The notes: generated by a model not told the origin, from the sequence alone. A DNA stretch of 64,000 bases from Rheinheimera baltica DSM 14885 (GCF_000425345.1 NZ_AUDG01000003.1:124001-188000); one strand, 5' to 3'; shown: positions 39,822-52,030, numbered from the stretch's first letter. Translations and numbers: made by a program.

Positions 39822-40873
39822 TGCTACAGTTTATCCTTTCTGAACTCGCTGAGCGTTTAGATGCTCAGCTGATAGGCGATGCTGCTTGCAGCATCGTTTC
39901 AATTGCCACCCTTGAAAATGCTGGTCCTGGCCAGATAAGTTTTTTATCCAATGCTAAGTATCGAAAGTTTCTCACTGCAACAGCAGCGTCAGCCGTACTG
40001 ATTACTCAAGATGATATTGCTTTTGTAGCTCCGGCAGTCAATGCATTGGTGGTAAAAGATCCTTATGTCGCTTTTGCTAAGGTGGCACAATTACTAGATA
40101 GCACGCCAAAGATAGCAAGCGGTATTCATGCTACAGCTGTAATTGACCCTAGCGTAACTTTAGGTGAAAGGGTGGCGATTGGTGCAAATGCCGTTATCTC
40201 AGCAGGCGTGGTACTTGGCGCTGATGTACAGATTGGCGCAGGCTGCGTCATAGGTGAGCGCGTGCACCTTGATGCTGGTTGTAAACTTTGGCCGAATGTT
40301 ACTATTTTACACGGTGTTAGTATTGGCCAGCGTTGCATCATACACAGTGGCGCTGTTATTGGCTCAGATGGTTTTGGTTTTGCAAATGAACGCGGTAACT
40401 GGCTTAAAATACCACAAACAGGTACGGTTAGAGTCGGAAATGACTCAGATATAGGTGCTAACACAACGATAGATCGCGGCGCGATTGATGACACCATCAT
40501 TGGCAACAATGTGATTATTGATAATCTATGTCAAATAGCCCATAACGTACGAATTGGTGACCACACAGCAATAGCCGGTGCTTCAATAGTCGCGGGTAGC
40601 ACCAAGATTGGCCGTTATTGCATAATTGGTGGTGGCGCTTGTATTAATGGCCATATCGACATTTGTGATGGCGCTCAGATAACTGGTATGGCCATGGTAA
40701 TGAAATCAATTACTGAAAAAGGAGTATACTCGTCAGGTATTCCTGCCACCAGTAATCTGGATTGGCGCAAAAATACGGCTAAATTACGCCAAATAGATCA
40801 ACTATATCAACGAGTAAAGCAGCTTGAAAGCCAGCTCGCAAATATGCTTAATGCACAAGATACTGACCACTAG
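39821..40873 (+). CDS. lpxD: UDP-3-O-(3-hydroxyacyl)glucosamine N-acyltransferase
   Basis: 350 residues (E. coli 341). Adds the second hydroxyacyl chain in lipid A synthesis. N-terminal uridine-binding domain with [10 protein letters not shown], then left-handed beta-helix hexapeptides about 105-300 with GSDGFGFA and the catalytic His in QIAHNVRIG. Ends in TAG. Its ATG overlaps the skp stop by one base. Confidence 0.98.
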   Translation: MLQFILSELAERLDAQLIGDAACSIVSIATLENAGPGQISFLSNAKYRKFLTATAASAVLITQDDIAFVAPAVNALVVKDPYVAFAKVAQLLDSTPKIASGIHATAVIDPSVTLGERVAIGANAVISAGVVLGADVQIGAGCVIGERVHLDAGCKLWPNVTILHGVSIGQRCIIHSGAVIGSDGFGFANERGNWLKIPQTGTVRVGNDSDIGANTTIDRGAIDDTIIGNNVIIDNLCQIAHNVRIGDHTAIAGASIVAGSTKIGRYCIIGGGACINGHIDICDGAQITGMAMVMKSITEKGVYSSGIPATSNLDWRKNTAKLRQIDQLYQRVKQLESQLANMLNAQDTDH

Positions 40874-40887
40874 ACAGAGGAATAGCT

Positions 40888-41340
40888 TTGGCTAACCAAC
40901 TTAACAGCCTTCAAGTTCAGGAAATCATGGCCTTGTTGCCACACAGATATCCATTTTTGTTAATTGACCGCGTATTAGATTTCACGCCGGGTGAAAGCCT
41001 GACCGCAGTAAAAAATGTCAGCATTAACGAGCCCATTTTTACCGGCCATTTTCCAGGGATGCCAATTTTCCCAGGCGTATTAATTCTTGAAGCAATGGCT
41101 CAAGCCACAGGTATTCTTGGTTTTAAAACCGTTACAGAGCGCTCAGAAAACGAATTGTATCTTTTCGCGGCTATTGATGAAGCGCGTTTTAAAAAGCCAG
41201 TAGTACCTGGCGATCAAATGATAATAGATGTGAAGTTTTTAAAAGAGCGCCGCAACATATGGAAGTTCTACGGTGAAGCGAAAGTTGATGGACAGGTTGT
41301 CTGCTCAGCTGAGTTGATGTGTGCCAGAAGAGAGTTATAA
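40888..41340 (+). CDS. fabZ: 3-hydroxyacyl-[ACP] dehydratase FabZ
   Basis: 150 residues (E. coli 151), hot-dog fold. Supplies unsaturated acyl chains and balances the lipid A hydroxyacyl pool. Catalytic His54 in [11 protein letters not shown] and Glu68 in LEAMAQ are present. Starts at TTG preceded by AGAGGAA; an ATG further in would remove conserved residues. Confidence 0.98.
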   Translation: MANQLNSLQVQEIMALLPHRYPFLLIDRVLDFTPGESLTAVKNVSINEPIFTGHFPGMPIFPGVLILEAMAQATGILGFKTVTERSENELYLFAAIDEARFKKPVVPGDQMIIDVKFLKERRNIWKFYGEAKVDGQVVCSAELMCARREL

Positions 41341-41341
41341 C

Positions 41342-42112
41342 GTGATCCATGCAACCGCAGTAATTGAAGCCAGTGCTAAGCTAGGTAACAACGTCAAGGT
41401 AGGCCCATTTTGCTATATTGGCCATGATGTTGTTATCGGAGACGACTGTATCCTGGAATCGCATGTTGCGATTAAAGGCCCTAGCACTATTGGTAAAGGT
41501 AATCACTTTTTCCAGTTTTCCAGCATAGGTGAAGCTTGTCAGGATAAGAAGTATAAAGGTGAAGCCACAGAGTTGATCGTGGGTGATTACAATGTGTTTC
41601 GTGAAGGTTGCTCGGTACACCGCGGCACTGTTCAGGATCAGGGTAAAACCATAATCGGTAGCCATAACCTGTTTATGAATACCACCCATATCGCTCACGA
41701 CTGTGTAATTGGCAGCCACACTATTTTTGCTAGTGGTGCGCAAGCCGCAGGACACGTGCATGTGGGAGATTGGGCCATTCTCGGTGGTATGACCGGTGTG
41801 CACCAGTTTGTGCATATTGGCCCACACAGCTTTTGTGGTGGCGGCTCTATCGTACTTAAAGACGTGCCACCTTATCTTATGGTACACGGTGCGCCTTGTG
41901 TGCCAGCAGGTATTAACACGGAAGGCTTAAAACGTCGTGGTTACAGTAGCGAAGCGCTGTTAGAAATACGCCGTGCGTATAAAGAAGTGTATCGTAAAGG
42001 CCTTACCGTAGCCGAAGCCTTAGCCGCGCTTGAAGAGAAAGCCGCTTTAGTGCCGGAGCTTAAAGTATTTACTGATTTTATCGCTAATGCCAGTAGGGGA
42101 ATTGTGCGCTGA
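41342..42112 (+). CDS. lpxA: Acyl-[ACP]-UDP-N-acetylglucosamine O-acyltransferase
   Basis: 256 residues from a GTG at 41342, giving the usual start (M)IHATAVIEASAKLG; another in-frame GTG at 41321 would add seven residues and overlap fabZ. First step of lipid A synthesis. Hexapeptide beta-helix about 1-180 with catalytic His119 in THIAHDC and the conserved GLKRRGYS helix region. The stop overlaps the lpxB ATG by one base. Confidence 0.97.
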   Translation: MIHATAVIEASAKLGNNVKVGPFCYIGHDVVIGDDCILESHVAIKGPSTIGKGNHFFQFSSIGEACQDKKYKGEATELIVGDYNVFREGCSVHRGTVQDQGKTIIGSHNLFMNTTHIAHDCVIGSHTIFASGAQAAGHVHVGDWAILGGMTGVHQFVHIGPHSFCGGGSIVLKDVPPYLMVHGAPCVPAGINTEGLKRRGYSSEALLEIRRAYKEVYRKGLTVAEALAALEEKAALVPELKVFTDFIANASRGIVR

Positions 42113-43275
42113 TGCAGGCAGCTAAACCTCTTAAAATAGCCATTATCGCCGGAGAACACTCCGGCGATATTTTAGGTGCCGATCTGATGAAGGCACTTAA
42201 AGCTACTCACCCAGATGCAGTGTTCTACGGCATTGGCGGGCCGCGTATGCAGGCACTGGGATTTACCGCGCATTTTGATATGGAAGAGCTGGCGGTAATG
42301 GGCATTGTAGAAGTGCTTGGTCGTTTACGTCGGTTACTACAGGTTAAGCGTGAAATTCTTGCCACCTTAATGGCCGACAAGCCCGATGTATTTGTTGGCA
42401 TTGATGCGCCAGACTTTAACTTACCGGTAGAACTTCAATTAAAGCAAGCTGGCATTAAAACAGTGCACTATGTTAGCCCGTCAGTATGGGCATGGCGGCA
42501 TAAACGTATATTTAAAATTGCGGCGGCCACCAATATGGTGTTGTCATTGCTGCCCTTTGAAAAAGCGTTTTATGATAAATATCAGGTACCATGTACTTTT
42601 GTCGGTCACACCATGGCAGATAGCATGCCGTTAGAGGTAAATAAGGCGGTAGCTAAGGTTGAGCTGGGGCTGGATAGCACAAAAGCGGTGCTGGCACTGA
42701 TGCCGGGTAGCCGAACTAACGAGATAAAATTACTCGCACCCGATTTCTTAAGCGCGGCATTATTATTACAGCAACAATTTCCAGATTTGCAGTTTGTTTG
42801 TAATATGGTTACAGATGCAAAGGCTGAGCAATTCAAAGCGATTAAGGCACAGTTGGCCCCCGATTTAGATGTTAAATTGTTTATTGGCCAAGCCAGGCAG
42901 GTATTGTTGGCGGCGGATGCAACTTTTATCACCTCTGGTACAGCGACATTAGAAGCTATGCTGGCAAAATGCCTGATGGTGGTGTCATATCGTGCTAATT
43001 GGCTAACGTATCAAATAGGCCGACGGCTGGTTAAACTGGCCCATTTTAGCCTACCCAATTTGTTAGCAGGGCGGGGCATGGTAACAGAGCTATTGCAGCA
43101 CCAAGTAACGCCACAAGCACTGGTGGCGGCAATGACGCCGCTGTTAACGTCACAGCGCGATACCTTGCTCAGCGAATATCAGCAAATTCATCAAAGCATA
43201 AAATGCGATGCCAGTGTTAAAGCCGCGCAAGCCATTATACAGGTAGTAAATAATGATGTTGTATCAGCGTCCTGA
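42112..43275 (+). CDS. lpxB: Lipid-A-disaccharide synthase
   Basis: 387 residues (E. coli 382), GT19 glycosyltransferase joining UDP-diacylglucosamine and lipid X. Seen: [19 protein letters not shown] at the start, the [10 protein letters not shown] segment, SPSVWAWR, and [10 protein letters not shown] and [11 protein letters not shown] of the donor-binding half. Overlaps rnhB by 23 bp. Confidence 0.98.
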   Translation: MQAAKPLKIAIIAGEHSGDILGADLMKALKATHPDAVFYGIGGPRMQALGFTAHFDMEELAVMGIVEVLGRLRRLLQVKREILATLMADKPDVFVGIDAPDFNLPVELQLKQAGIKTVHYVSPSVWAWRHKRIFKIAAATNMVLSLLPFEKAFYDKYQVPCTFVGHTMADSMPLEVNKAVAKVELGLDSTKAVLALMPGSRTNEIKLLAPDFLSAALLLQQQFPDLQFVCNMVTDAKAEQFKAIKAQLAPDLDVKLFIGQARQVLLAADATFITSGTATLEAMLAKCLMVVSYRANWLTYQIGRRLVKLAHFSLPNLLAGRGMVTELLQHQVTPQALVAAMTPLLTSQRDTLLSEYQQIHQSIKCDASVKAAQAIIQVVNNDVVSAS

Positions 43276-43852
43276 CGTTCAGCTAATTTGCGGTGTTGAT
43301 GAAGTTGGCCGCGGCCCACTCATTGGCGCTGTGGTTACTGCTGCTGTTATTCTTGACCCAGCGAAACCTATAATGGGTTTAAATGATTCTAAAAAACTGT
43401 CTGAAAAACGCAGGCTTGAGCTGGCAGAGCTTATTAAAGCCAACGCATTATGTTGGGCGTTAGGCCGCGCTGAACCGGCAGAAATTGACCAGCTGAATAT
43501 TCTGCATGCCACGATGCTGGCGATGCAACGTGCAGTGGCTGCATTAACGCTTCGGCCAAAGTGGGTGCTGGTTGATGGCAACCGCACTACAGATTTCGGT
43601 GTGCCTGCAACTGCCGTGATAAAAGGGGATGCTCTGGTACCTGAAATTAGTGCGGCGTCTATTTTAGCTAAAGTTACCCGTGATGCAGAAATGCAGGCTT
43701 TACATCAGCTTCACCCAGAATATGGTTTTGCTGCCCATAAAGGTTATCCCACCGCTGCGCATATGGCTGCAATTAAGCAACATGGCGTGTTAGCTGAGCA
43801 TCGGCGCAGTTTTAAACCGGTACGCCTGTTATTGGAGCAACACGGCTTATGA
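43253..43852 (+). CDS. rnhB: Ribonuclease HII
   Basis: 199 residues (E. coli 198). Nicks at ribonucleotides in DNA. Metal-binding acids in [15 protein letters not shown] (Asp16, Glu17) and VDGNR are present, as is the [20 protein letters not shown] segment. The start lies within lpxB; two adjacent ATGs are possible. Overlaps dnaE by 4 bp. Confidence 0.98.
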   Translation: MMLYQRPDVQLICGVDEVGRGPLIGAVVTAAVILDPAKPIMGLNDSKKLSEKRRLELAELIKANALCWALGRAEPAEIDQLNILHATMLAMQRAVAALTLRPKWVLVDGNRTTDFGVPATAVIKGDALVPEISAASILAKVTRDAEMQALHQLHPEYGFAAHKGYPTAAHMAAIKQHGVLAEHRRSFKPVRLLLEQHGL

Positions 43853-46800
43853 ATGCTCCTGGCTTTATTCATTTGCGCGTACACAGCGATTTTTCTATGG
43901 TCGATGGTGTTGCCAAAGTAAAACCTATAGTTAAAGCTGCGCAAAAATTGGCGATGCCGGCATTGGCATTAACGGACCAAATGAATTTTTGTGGCTTGGT
44001 TCGGTTTTACAGTGCCGCGCATGACGCTGGCATAAAGCCTATTATTGGTGTGGACTGCTATGTACAGCATCCGTTGTTTGGCACTGAAAGTAGCCGTATC
44101 TTGCTATTGGCGGCAAACAATGCCGGATATCAGAATCTTAGTCAGCTCATTTCTAAAGCCTACTTGCGTGGACATGTTGATGAAAAGCCGCAAATAGATC
44201 ATCACTGGCTAGCCGAATATGCCGAAGGCTTAATTGTCCTGTCCGGAGCAAAAGACGGTGTTCTGGGTAAGGCCCTGCTAAAGGAAAACAACCAAAGTGT
44301 TAGTGAGTTACTGGCATTTTATCAGCAGTATTTTCCTGACCGGTTTTATCTTGAGGTAATCCGTACTGGCAGGCCAGACGAAGAACGTTATATTCAACAC
44401 GCCGTTACTTTGGCAGAACAGCATGGCTTACCCTTGGTTGCCACCAACGAGGTGTTGTTTTTACAGGCTGAAGACTTTCCCGCACATGAAATTCGTGTCG
44501 CAATCCACGATGGTTTTACCCTGGATGATAAGCGTCGACCCAAAAACTTCACGGATCAGCAATATTTAAAATCTGCTGATGAAATGCAGCAGTTATTTGC
44601 CGATTTACCAGAAGCATTAGACAACTCGGTTGAAATAGCTAAACGTTGTAATGTCACCATTCGTTTAGGTGAGTATTTTCTACCCGCATTTCCAACTGGC
44701 GGTATGAGTGATGCCGATTTTTTAGTGATGAAATCTCGCGAAGGCTTGGAAGACCGCTTGCTGCAGCTATTCCCAGATGAAGTACTTCGTACTGAAAAAC
44801 GCGCGCCTTACGATGAGCGGCTGCAAATTGAGCTTGACGTTATTAACCAAATGGGTTTTCCGGGTTACTTTTTGGTCGTTATGGAGTTTATCCAGTGGAG
44901 TAAAGACAATGATATTCCGGTAGGGCCGGGCCGCGGCTCAGGTGCCGGTTCGTTAGTGGCCTATGCACTTAAAATTACCGATTTGGATCCGCTGGAATTC
45001 GATTTACTGTTCGAACGGTTTTTAAACCCGGAGCGGGTATCAATGCCCGACTTCGATGTCGATTTTTGTATGGACCGGCGCGATGAGGTTATCGACCATG
45101 TTGCTGACATGTATGGCCGTGAAGCCGTGTCGCAAATTATTACCTTCGGTACCATGGCGGCCAAAGCAGTTATTCGTGACGTAGGCCGTGTGCTGGGGCA
45201 TCCATACGGTTTTGTTGACCGGATCTCAAAGTTAATTCCGCCTACGCCAGGTATGACGCTGGAGCAAGCGTTTAAAGAAGAGCCTCGGCTGCCGGAGTTG
45301 TATCAGCAAGATCAGGAAGTAAAAGATCTGATAGATATGGCCCGCCAGTTGGAAGGGGTTACCCGTAACGCGGGTAAGCACGCTGGTGGTGTGGTTATTG
45401 CGCCGACTAAAATTACCGATTTCTCCCCGCTTTATTGTGACGACGAAGGCAATAATCCGGTTACTCAATTTGATAAAAACGATGTTGAATACGCCGGTCT
45501 GGTTAAATTCGACTTCTTAGGCTTGCGCACGCTGACAATTTTGCAGTGGGCGGTAAACATGGCTAATACGCGGCTGAAAAAAGAGGGTCGCGAGCCAATA
45601 GACATTAATGCCATTCCGCTGGTAGATAAGAAAAGCTTCGATCTGCTGCAAAAAGCCGATACTACTGCGGTATTTCAGCTTGAATCTCGCGGTATGAAGG
45701 ATTTGATCCGCCGGTTACAGCCTGACTGTTTTGAAGATATGATTGCCTTGGTAGCGCTGTTTCGGCCCGGCCCTTTGCAATCGGGCATGGTAGATAACTT
45801 TATCGATCGTAAGCGCGGCCGTGAAGCCATATCGTATCCGGACGCTACCTGGCAGCACGACTGCTTAATTCCTATCCTGGAGCCTACCTACGGTATTATT
45901 TTGTATCAGGAACAGGTGATGCAGATTGCGCAGGTGCTATCGGGGTATTCGCTCGGTGGTGCTGACTTATTACGCCGGGCAATGGGTAAGAAAAAACCCG
46001 AGGAAATGGCGAAACAGCGTGACACTTTCCAAGAGGGAGCGGCAAAAAACGGCATTGATCCTGAACTGGCAATCAAGATTTTCGATCTGGTAGAAAAATT
46101 CGCCGGTTACGGTTTCAATAAATCGCACTCTGCAGCATATGCTCTGGTGTCCTACCAGACGTTATGGATGAAAGCGCATTATCCGGCTGAGTTTATGGCG
46201 GCGGTAATGTCGGCAGATATGGATAACACCGACAAAATTGTTACCCTGGTTGATGAGTGTGAGCGGATGAAGTTAAAACTGATCCCGCCTGACGTAAATG
46301 CCGGTGTTTATAAATTTATCGTAAACGAGCAGGGGCATATTGTGTATGGCATCGGTGCCATCAAAGGTGTGGGTGAAGGCCCAATAGATGCCATTCTTGA
46401 TGCCCGTAATAAGCATGGCAGCTTTAGCGACCTGTTTGATTTTTGCGCCAAAGTAGACTTAAAAAAATTAAACCGACGCGTGATAGAAAAACTGATTTTA
46501 TCAGGTGCGATGGACCGTTTAGGGCCACATCGCGCCGCGCTTTCTGCAACGCTCGAAGAAGCGATGAAAGCAGCCGATCAACACGCTAAAGCTCAAGCAG
46601 TGGGCCAGGATGATTTATTCGGTTTACTAAGCCCAGAGCCGGAGCATGCAGCAGCGGCGTTTAAACAGGTTGCAGTATGGCCAGATGAAGTATGGTTGGA
46701 AGGTGAACGTGAAACACTAGGTCTATATTTAACCGGCCATCCAATAAACCGTTATTTGGATGAAATCCCACGCTATGCAAACTGTCGTTTAGTTGAGCTA

Positions 46801-47319
46801 CAGCCGACCAAGAAAGATCAAAGTGTTGCTGTAGCCGGACTCGTCGTGTCAGTGCGGATTATGATCAACAAAAAAGGCCGACGCTGGGCAATCGTAACCC
46901 TGGATGACAAATCGGCGCGGCTAGATGTACGGTTTTTTCCGGATTTGCTGGAAACGTTCGAACAACTGTTACAAAAAGACCGTATTTTGGTGATAACGGG
47001 ACAGGTCAGCTTTGATGATTTTAATGGCGGCCTTACAATGACCGGCCGCGATGTCAGCGAGATAACCCAAGTACGGGAAAAATCTCTGAGATCCTTGAAT
47101 ATCACTGTACAATCGGCGCAAATAGACCACAATTACCTGCAAAGATTGCAGCAGGTACTGGGAGAGTTTAATGCCGGTACCGTCCCCGTAAAGCTGCGCT
47201 ATCAACGCCAGGAGGGTGAGGTAGTGCTACAGCTAGGAACACAATGGTGGGTAACGCCGGCCGACGCTTTGTTGCACCAGTTAAAGCAATTGGCAACAAT
47301 AGAACTGGAATTTAATTAA
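43849..47319 (+). CDS. dnaE: DNA polymerase III subunit alpha
   Basis: 1156 residues (E. coli 1160), the replicative polymerase. PHP domain from [13 protein letters not shown], palm with [16 protein letters not shown] and the catalytic PDFDVDFC acids near residues 401-407, thumb/fingers, tandem HhH about 830-900, an OB-fold about 985-1075 and the C-terminal tau-binding region. The PHP metal residues appear reduced, as in E. coli DnaE, where the exonuclease is DnaQ. Accurate full-length copy. Confidence 0.99.
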   Translation: MNAPGFIHLRVHSDFSMVDGVAKVKPIVKAAQKLAMPALALTDQMNFCGLVRFYSAAHDAGIKPIIGVDCYVQHPLFGTESSRILLLAANNAGYQNLSQLISKAYLRGHVDEKPQIDHHWLAEYAEGLIVLSGAKDGVLGKALLKENNQSVSELLAFYQQYFPDRFYLEVIRTGRPDEERYIQHAVTLAEQHGLPLVATNEVLFLQAEDFPAHEIRVAIHDGFTLDDKRRPKNFTDQQYLKSADEMQQLFADLPEALDNSVEIAKRCNVTIRLGEYFLPAFPTGGMSDADFLVMKSREGLEDRLLQLFPDEVLRTEKRAPYDERLQIELDVINQMGFPGYFLVVMEFIQWSKDNDIPVGPGRGSGAGSLVAYALKITDLDPLEFDLLFERFLNPERVSMPDFDVDFCMDRRDEVIDHVADMYGREAVSQIITFGTMAAKAVIRDVGRVLGHPYGFVDRISKLIPPTPGMTLEQAFKEEPRLPELYQQDQEVKDLIDMARQLEGVTRNAGKHAGGVVIAPTKITDFSPLYCDDEGNNPVTQFDKNDVEYAGLVKFDFLGLRTLTILQWAVNMANTRLKKEGREPIDINAIPLVDKKSFDLLQKADTTAVFQLESRGMKDLIRRLQPDCFEDMIALVALFRPGPLQSGMVDNFIDRKRGREAISYPDATWQHDCLIPILEPTYGIILYQEQVMQIAQVLSGYSLGGADLLRRAMGKKKPEEMAKQRDTFQEGAAKNGIDPELAIKIFDLVEKFAGYGFNKSHSAAYALVSYQTLWMKAHYPAEFMAAVMSADMDNTDKIVTLVDECERMKLKLIPPDVNAGVYKFIVNEQGHIVYGIGAIKGVGEGPIDAILDARNKHGSFSDLFDFCAKVDLKKLNRRVIEKLILSGAMDRLGPHRAALSATLEEAMKAADQHAKAQAVGQDDLFGLLSPEPEHAAAAFKQVAVWPDEVWLEGERETLGLYLTGHPINRYLDEIPRYANCRLVELQPTKKDQSVAVAGLVVSVRIMINKKGRRWAIVTLDDKSARLDVRFFPDLLETFEQLLQKDRILVITGQVSFDDFNGGLTMTGRDVSEITQVREKSLRSLNITVQSAQIDHNYLQRLQQVLGEFNAGTVPVKLRYQRQEGEVVLQLGTQWWVTPADALLHQLKQLATIELEFN

Positions 47320-47336
47320 TTAGGTAGTGACAGTCG

Positions 47337-48293
47337 ATGATGCTGAATTATTTAGAGTTTGAGCAACCTATTGCTGAACTAGAAGCAAAAATAGACGAAT
47401 TGCGGAACGTAAGTCGCAATGGCGATTACGATTTGGGCTTAGAAGAAGAGATCAACAAACTAAAAGAAAAGAGTTTGGGCCTGACAAAGAAAATTTTTGC
47501 TGAGCTGGGTGCCTGGCAGGTTGCACAATTGGCCCGTCATCCACTAAGACCTTACACCCTGGATTACATCAAGCATGTTTTCACTGACTTTGATGATTTG
47601 GCCGGTGACAGAACTTTTGCTAATGATCAGGCGATTGTAGGCGGAACAGCCCGGATAGGCGATATACCGGTTATGGTTATTGGCCATCAAAAAGGCCGTG
47701 ATACGCGCGAGAAGATTAAGCGTAACTTTGGTATGCCACGTCCTGAAGGTTACCGTAAAGCGCTACGTCTGATGGAAATGGCTGAGCGCTTTAATATGCC
47801 CATTGTTACCTTTATCGACACCCCTGGTGCATACCCGGGTATTGGTGCTGAAGAGCGTGGTCAATCTGAAGCCATTGCCCGCAATTTAAAAGTCATGGCA
47901 GGTTTAAAAGTACCGGTGATCTGCACAGTTATTGGTGAAGGCGGATCTGGTGGCGCTTTGGCTATCGGTGTCGGCGATAAAGTGAATATGTTGCAATACA
48001 GTACTTATTCGGTTATTTCGCCAGAAGGTTGCGCATCTATTTTATGGAAAAGTGCCGATAAAGCCCCTTTAGCTGCTGAAGCCATGGGTATTACGGCCGA
48101 GCGTATTAAAGAGCTTAAACTGATCGACGAGGTGTTCCCTGAGCCACTCGGTGGTGCCCATCGCTCGCCAGAGCAAATGGCACAAACGTTAAAACAGTCG
48201 ATACTACGCGACTTGCAGAAGCTGCAGAAAATGAGTACTAAAGAGCTGCTTGATTTGCGTTACCAGCGTTTGATGTCTTACGGATACTGCTAA
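47337..48293 (+). CDS. accA: Acetyl-CoA carboxylase carboxyltransferase subunit alpha
   Basis: 318 residues (E. coli 319). Works with AccD to transfer carboxyl from biotin to acetyl-CoA. Starts [20 protein letters not shown] as in the family, and the oxyanion loop [15 protein letters not shown] and [22 protein letters not shown] are present. Two adjacent ATGs (47337, 47340). 17 bp after dnaE, in the same unit, ending in a terminator. Confidence 0.98.
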   Translation: MMLNYLEFEQPIAELEAKIDELRNVSRNGDYDLGLEEEINKLKEKSLGLTKKIFAELGAWQVAQLARHPLRPYTLDYIKHVFTDFDDLAGDRTFANDQAIVGGTARIGDIPVMVIGHQKGRDTREKIKRNFGMPRPEGYRKALRLMEMAERFNMPIVTFIDTPGAYPGIGAEERGQSEAIARNLKVMAGLKVPVICTVIGEGGSGGALAIGVGDKVNMLQYSTYSVISPEGCASILWKSADKAPLAAEAMGITAERIKELKLIDEVFPEPLGGAHRSPEQMAQTLKQSILRDLQKLQKMSTKELLDLRYQRLMSYGYC

Positions 48294-48338
48294 GTAAACG
48301 TAAGCACTTAATCAAAAGTGCTTAATCATGAGTACTTT

Positions 48339-48365
48339 AAGCCAGTGCAGCTGCACTGGCTTTTT
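48339..48365 (+). terminator. Rho-independent terminator after accA
   Basis: A perfect 24-bp palindrome (48339-48362) plus T-run. A second dyad (48301-48309 with 48316-48324) precedes it. Confidence 0.75.
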
Positions 48366-48412
48366 AATTTGTGTTAGCCTTACCTTATGTGTTTATCACG
48401 GTAGATGTTCTT

Positions 48413-49708
48413 ATGCCTGAGCTAAGCTCTGCGTATCTTATCGAAACCTTAGAATTGCAAAACCACAGCCATATTGTGCTGGCGCTTAGTGGTGGCCTGG
48501 ATTCTATGGTGTTGCTGGATTTGTTATGTAACGCGCAGCAAATGCAGCCATTTACGTTAGAAGCGGTGTATATACATCATGGCATTAGCGACAACGCCAG
48601 TGCGTGGGGCGAATTGTGTGCGGCTCAGTGTGCCATGCGCAAAGTGCGTTTTTCAATGCGCCATCTACAGCTGAGTGGGCGTGATAATCTGGAGCAACGC
48701 GCTCGGGAAGGGCGCTATCAGGCGCTAAACGAATTTGTTCACACCGAAAAACATACCTTGGTTACGGCACATCATGGCGATGATCAACTAGAAAGTTTAT
48801 TTTTGGCGCTAAAGCGAGGCGCTGGTGCGGCTGGTTTAAGTGGTATAGCAAGCAGTCGTCCGTTTGCACAGGGCAAATTGATGCGGCCATTATTGGCGTT
48901 TAGCCGCAGTGAGCTGGAACATTATGCTTTGCAACAACAGCTCAGCTATGTCGAAGATGAAAGTAATCAGGATACCCGTTTTGAGCGGAATTTTATTCGT
49001 CAGCATATTACGCCGGTTATTCGACAGCGTTGGCCACATTTTAGCCGTACTGCAGCGCGAAGCATGCTGCACTTAACACAGCTACAACAGTTAGCAGAGC
49101 ATTATACAGAACGTGCATTTGAGCAATGTGTTAGTGACAATCATCTGGTGTTGTCGGCGTTAGCGAAGGAGTTACCATTACAACAGGATTTAGTGATCCG
49201 GCATTGGTTAGCGCATGCAGGGCTTAATCCGTCCTTAGAATGGCTTGATACCCTTAAATGTCAGGTTATTGGAGCGCGGCCAGATGCAACGCCTACGCTG
49301 CAATTGGCTGAGTATCAGGTACGACGTTTTGATGGCAAGCTTTATCTGCTTACCCATAAAGACACTTTAGTACCCTCGCAAGAGATCCATTGGCGCGGGC
49401 AAAATACGGTATTACTACCAGAGCATTGCGGCAGCCTGCAGTTTTTAACCCAACAAGCGTCATCGGCTCTGCCTATCGCTGCAAGTTCTGGACAAATTAT
49501 ATTTGGTCAACTTAGTTTGCGGTTTAAACCGGCTGGGGCTTTGATGAGTAAACCGTTAAAGCAGTGGTTTAAATTATGGCAGGTACCACCCTGGCAGCGC
49601 TTACGCACGCCACTTCTTTTAGTTGATGGCGAGTTAGTTGCTGTTGCAGGCTACGCCAGCTGCATTACGGCAGAGCAAGCGACACAGTGGATAAGCTGGC
49701 AAAGCTAA
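48413..49708 (+). CDS. tilS: tRNA(Ile)-lysidine synthetase
   Basis: 431 residues from the ATG at 48413 (E. coli 432); the frame extends upstream through weaker start codons to 48371. Converts C34 of the minor tRNA-Ile(CAT) to lysidine. PP-loop LALSGGLDSMVLLDLL at the start, HHGISDNA and THHGDDQLE-like segments, and the C-terminal TilS domain after residue 355 are present. Separated from accA by a terminator. Confidence 0.96.
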   Translation: MPELSSAYLIETLELQNHSHIVLALSGGLDSMVLLDLLCNAQQMQPFTLEAVYIHHGISDNASAWGELCAAQCAMRKVRFSMRHLQLSGRDNLEQRAREGRYQALNEFVHTEKHTLVTAHHGDDQLESLFLALKRGAGAAGLSGIASSRPFAQGKLMRPLLAFSRSELEHYALQQQLSYVEDESNQDTRFERNFIRQHITPVIRQRWPHFSRTAARSMLHLTQLQQLAEHYTERAFEQCVSDNHLVLSALAKELPLQQDLVIRHWLAHAGLNPSLEWLDTLKCQVIGARPDATPTLQLAEYQVRRFDGKLYLLTHKDTLVPSQEIHWRGQNTVLLPEHCGSLQFLTQQASSALPIAASSGQIIFGQLSLRFKPAGALMSKPLKQWFKLWQVPPWQRLRTPLLLVDGELVAVAGYASCITAEQATQWISWQS

Positions 49709-49740
49709 AATAAAGTAATACTTAACGTTTTTATATTGTG

Positions 49741-50640
49741 TCAGGCTACGCGAACCGTATTTTTGCCTGCTTCTTTAGCGGCATATAGCGCACTGTCAGC
49801 AGCGGAAAATAATTGTTTACTGCATTGGTCAGTATTAAATACCGCTAAGCCAACGCTGGCGCTTACTGCGTACTGTTGGCATAGGTAATGTTGGTTTATA
49901 ACCTTAACCAAGCGTCGGGCAACTAATTCGGCATTGTCGGTATCTTGACCAGATAAAACAACGGCAAATTCGTCGCCACCGAAGCGGAATAAACTATCCG
50001 TTGCGCGCAGGGTATCGCGTAAACAATCAGCTACTGCCAGCAATACTTCATCGCCAGCACTGTGACCGTTTGAGTCATTAACCTGCTTAAAGTTATCTAA
50101 GTCCAGCAAAATCAGTGCACAATGCTCGTTGTGACGTTTTGCCAACATCACCGCTTTTTCAAAACTATCGTCAAAAAAACGACGGTTACCTAAACCTGTT
50201 AGCGTATCTTTTAGCGCCATTTGTTGTAGACGACTCACGACTAACGCATTACGCAGAGCAAACAACCATTCACTTTCAAGCAATAGTAACTCACGTTGTG
50301 CCATTGGCGTAAAGGCGTAGTCACTGTGATAAACCAGTTCAGCTAAGCACTGTTGGTTGAGTACGAGTACGCTACGGTGTTCAAATTCCCCTGAGCATGA
50401 GCCAATAGCGGAAAAATCACCCACCGCGGTTTTTAATGACATTGCTGAAAGCGGCAAAACTTTGCCGACGGCCATTGATACGATATTTAGCTGCTGCTGA
50501 ATGTCTAACGTAGTTTGTAACTGGCTTATCAGGCTTTGTTCCGTGCATTCTGGTAACTGCGGCCATTGCTGCAGTTTTGTCATGGCGGCATAACTAGGAG
50601 CACTGCTTAACGCGACGTCTTGTACTAACAGGTATTCCAT
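49741..50640 (-). CDS. Diguanylate cyclase (GGDEF domain)
   Basis: 299 residues from the ATG at 50640 (a TTG at 50652 is also open). The N-terminal half is soluble, has no membrane segment and could be a GAF-type sensor fold; I cannot name it. The GGDEF domain begins at DTLTGLGNRRFFD, with GGDEF at 221-225 and an RxxD inhibitory site (RATD) five residues before. Convergent with tilS and alone. One of two diguanylate cyclases in the window. Confidence 0.93.
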   Translation of the reverse strand: MEYLLVQDVALSSAPSYAAMTKLQQWPQLPECTEQSLISQLQTTLDIQQQLNIVSMAVGKVLPLSAMSLKTAVGDFSAIGSCSGEFEHRSVLVLNQQCLAELVYHSDYAFTPMAQRELLLLESEWLFALRNALVVSRLQQMALKDTLTGLGNRRFFDDSFEKAVMLAKRHNEHCALILLDLDNFKQVNDSNGHSAGDEVLLAVADCLRDTLRATDSLFRFGGDEFAVVLSGQDTDNAELVARRLVKVINQHYLCQQYAVSASVGLAVFNTDQCSKQLFSAADSALYAAKEAGKNTVRVA

Positions 50641-50768
50641 AATGGTATCCAATAATGCTTTTATAAATCTTAAAGCAAATAATGGGCCAATATTTAAAGG
50701 TATTATTTATCAATGACTTAACTTGTCGCGCATTTCGGGCTGTCAAGGTATTGACGAGTAATTAAACC

Positions 50769-51917
50769 TTAATCACTGTCGTCTGCCAGAAACTGCAGTA
50801 TGCTGTCCATCTGCGCCATCGCATCATCATAACCTAAGCTAATCAGACGTCGGGTATAGAGTTGCTCAAAGAGTAAATAGCTGGCTAAGCTGGAGTCTGA
50901 ATGCTGGCGTATCCCAGTCATTCGCAATATTGTTCGTACCGCCATAGGTAACGACAAAAAGTGTTCGCTGGCAATTTGACCAAAATTTTGGCTGGGATTG
51001 ATCACCAGGCTGTTTACTGGTTTTAATTCCGTTTCTATATTGTGCTGGCGCATAATTTTAATGGTGTTATTAATACGCTTCATCCGCTCTAAATCTGAGT
51101 TAAGGCTGTCGGTAAATACCGTATCGAGTAAGTGTCCGGCAATGGTTGCTAGATCTGGGTGGTGCAAACTGCGCTGATTGGACTCATTTTTGCGAGGGTC
51201 TGCCACGCCAATAACCATAATTTTATCAGCACCCAGGTGTATTGGTGCACTTAGCGGAGCGAGCTGATTTACCGAGCCATCACCAAAATACTGTTGATGA
51301 ATACGCACTGTTGGAAACACTAAGGGAATGGCAGCCGATGCCATTAAATGCTGCACTCCAAGCAAGGTTCGCTGGCCGCAACGTTTAGCCCGGCGCCATT
51401 CCTGCACTTTGTCAGACTGAAAAAACGTTATCGAATCGCCATTGTTATAGCAAGACGCGGTAACCGACACACTTGAGAGATACCCTCCCATAATATTGCG
51501 GTCTATGCGTTTTAAATCCAGCACCTTTGTCAGCATTTGTCTAAGCGGTTTATTGTCAAACAAGCTGACCGGTTGCTTGTTAGCATAATCAGCCTGAAAT
51601 GCACTAAAAGCGCCGCGTAACAGCTGACGAAAAACCCTCGGATAATCCGCATAATATACCTGGCTGGTATGAAAGTTACGCCAAATCCATTCCAGTTTCT
51701 TCACACCCAAATGAAAACAAGACGCGTAGCATGCCATGGCAATACCGTTCATGGCACCGGCGGAGGTACCCGATATTATTTGAAACGGTAGCTTGCTACT
51801 ACGCGGGAATTGCTGGGCAATCGCTTTTAATACGCCAACCTGATACGCTGCTCTAGCGCCACCGCCGGTTAATAGCAAAGCCGTTTTTTTTACCGTTTTG
51901 ACATCGTGTTCAGACAT
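50769..51917 (-). CDS. Patatin-like phospholipase
   Basis: 382 residues. Lipid acyl hydrolase with a Ser-Asp dyad: oxyanion GGGARAAYQVGVL at 18-30, nucleophile Ser52 in GTSAG, and Asp213 in GDGSVNQL (family DG[A/G] motif with Ser as third residue). No signal peptide, so it is probably cytosolic or peripheral. Divergent from the DUF3014 gene. Substrate unknown. Confidence 0.92.
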   Translation of the reverse strand: MSEHDVKTVKKTALLLTGGGARAAYQVGVLKAIAQQFPRSSKLPFQIISGTSAGAMNGIAMACYASCFHLGVKKLEWIWRNFHTSQVYYADYPRVFRQLLRGAFSAFQADYANKQPVSLFDNKPLRQMLTKVLDLKRIDRNIMGGYLSSVSVTASCYNNGDSITFFQSDKVQEWRRAKRCGQRTLLGVQHLMASAAIPLVFPTVRIHQQYFGDGSVNQLAPLSAPIHLGADKIMVIGVADPRKNESNQRSLHHPDLATIAGHLLDTVFTDSLNSDLERMKRINNTIKIMRQHNIETELKPVNSLVINPSQNFGQIASEHFLSLPMAVRTILRMTGIRQHSDSSLASYLLFEQLYTRRLISLGYDDAMAQMDSILQFLADDSD

Positions 51918-52030
51918 AACTTAGTTGAACTTTTTCCAGTATATATGCTCATTGCTTAATATATTGCTGGATTCAATGCAGAATGCAACGCTTAATCGCG
52001 TTGTGCGATTATATTGCTACAGAGGGTATT

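Noticed and set aside
43849-47319. Loss of PHP metal residues in DnaE as a novelty
   Set aside because: Degenerate PHP sites are normal for gammaproteobacterial DnaE, which relies on DnaQ for proofreading.
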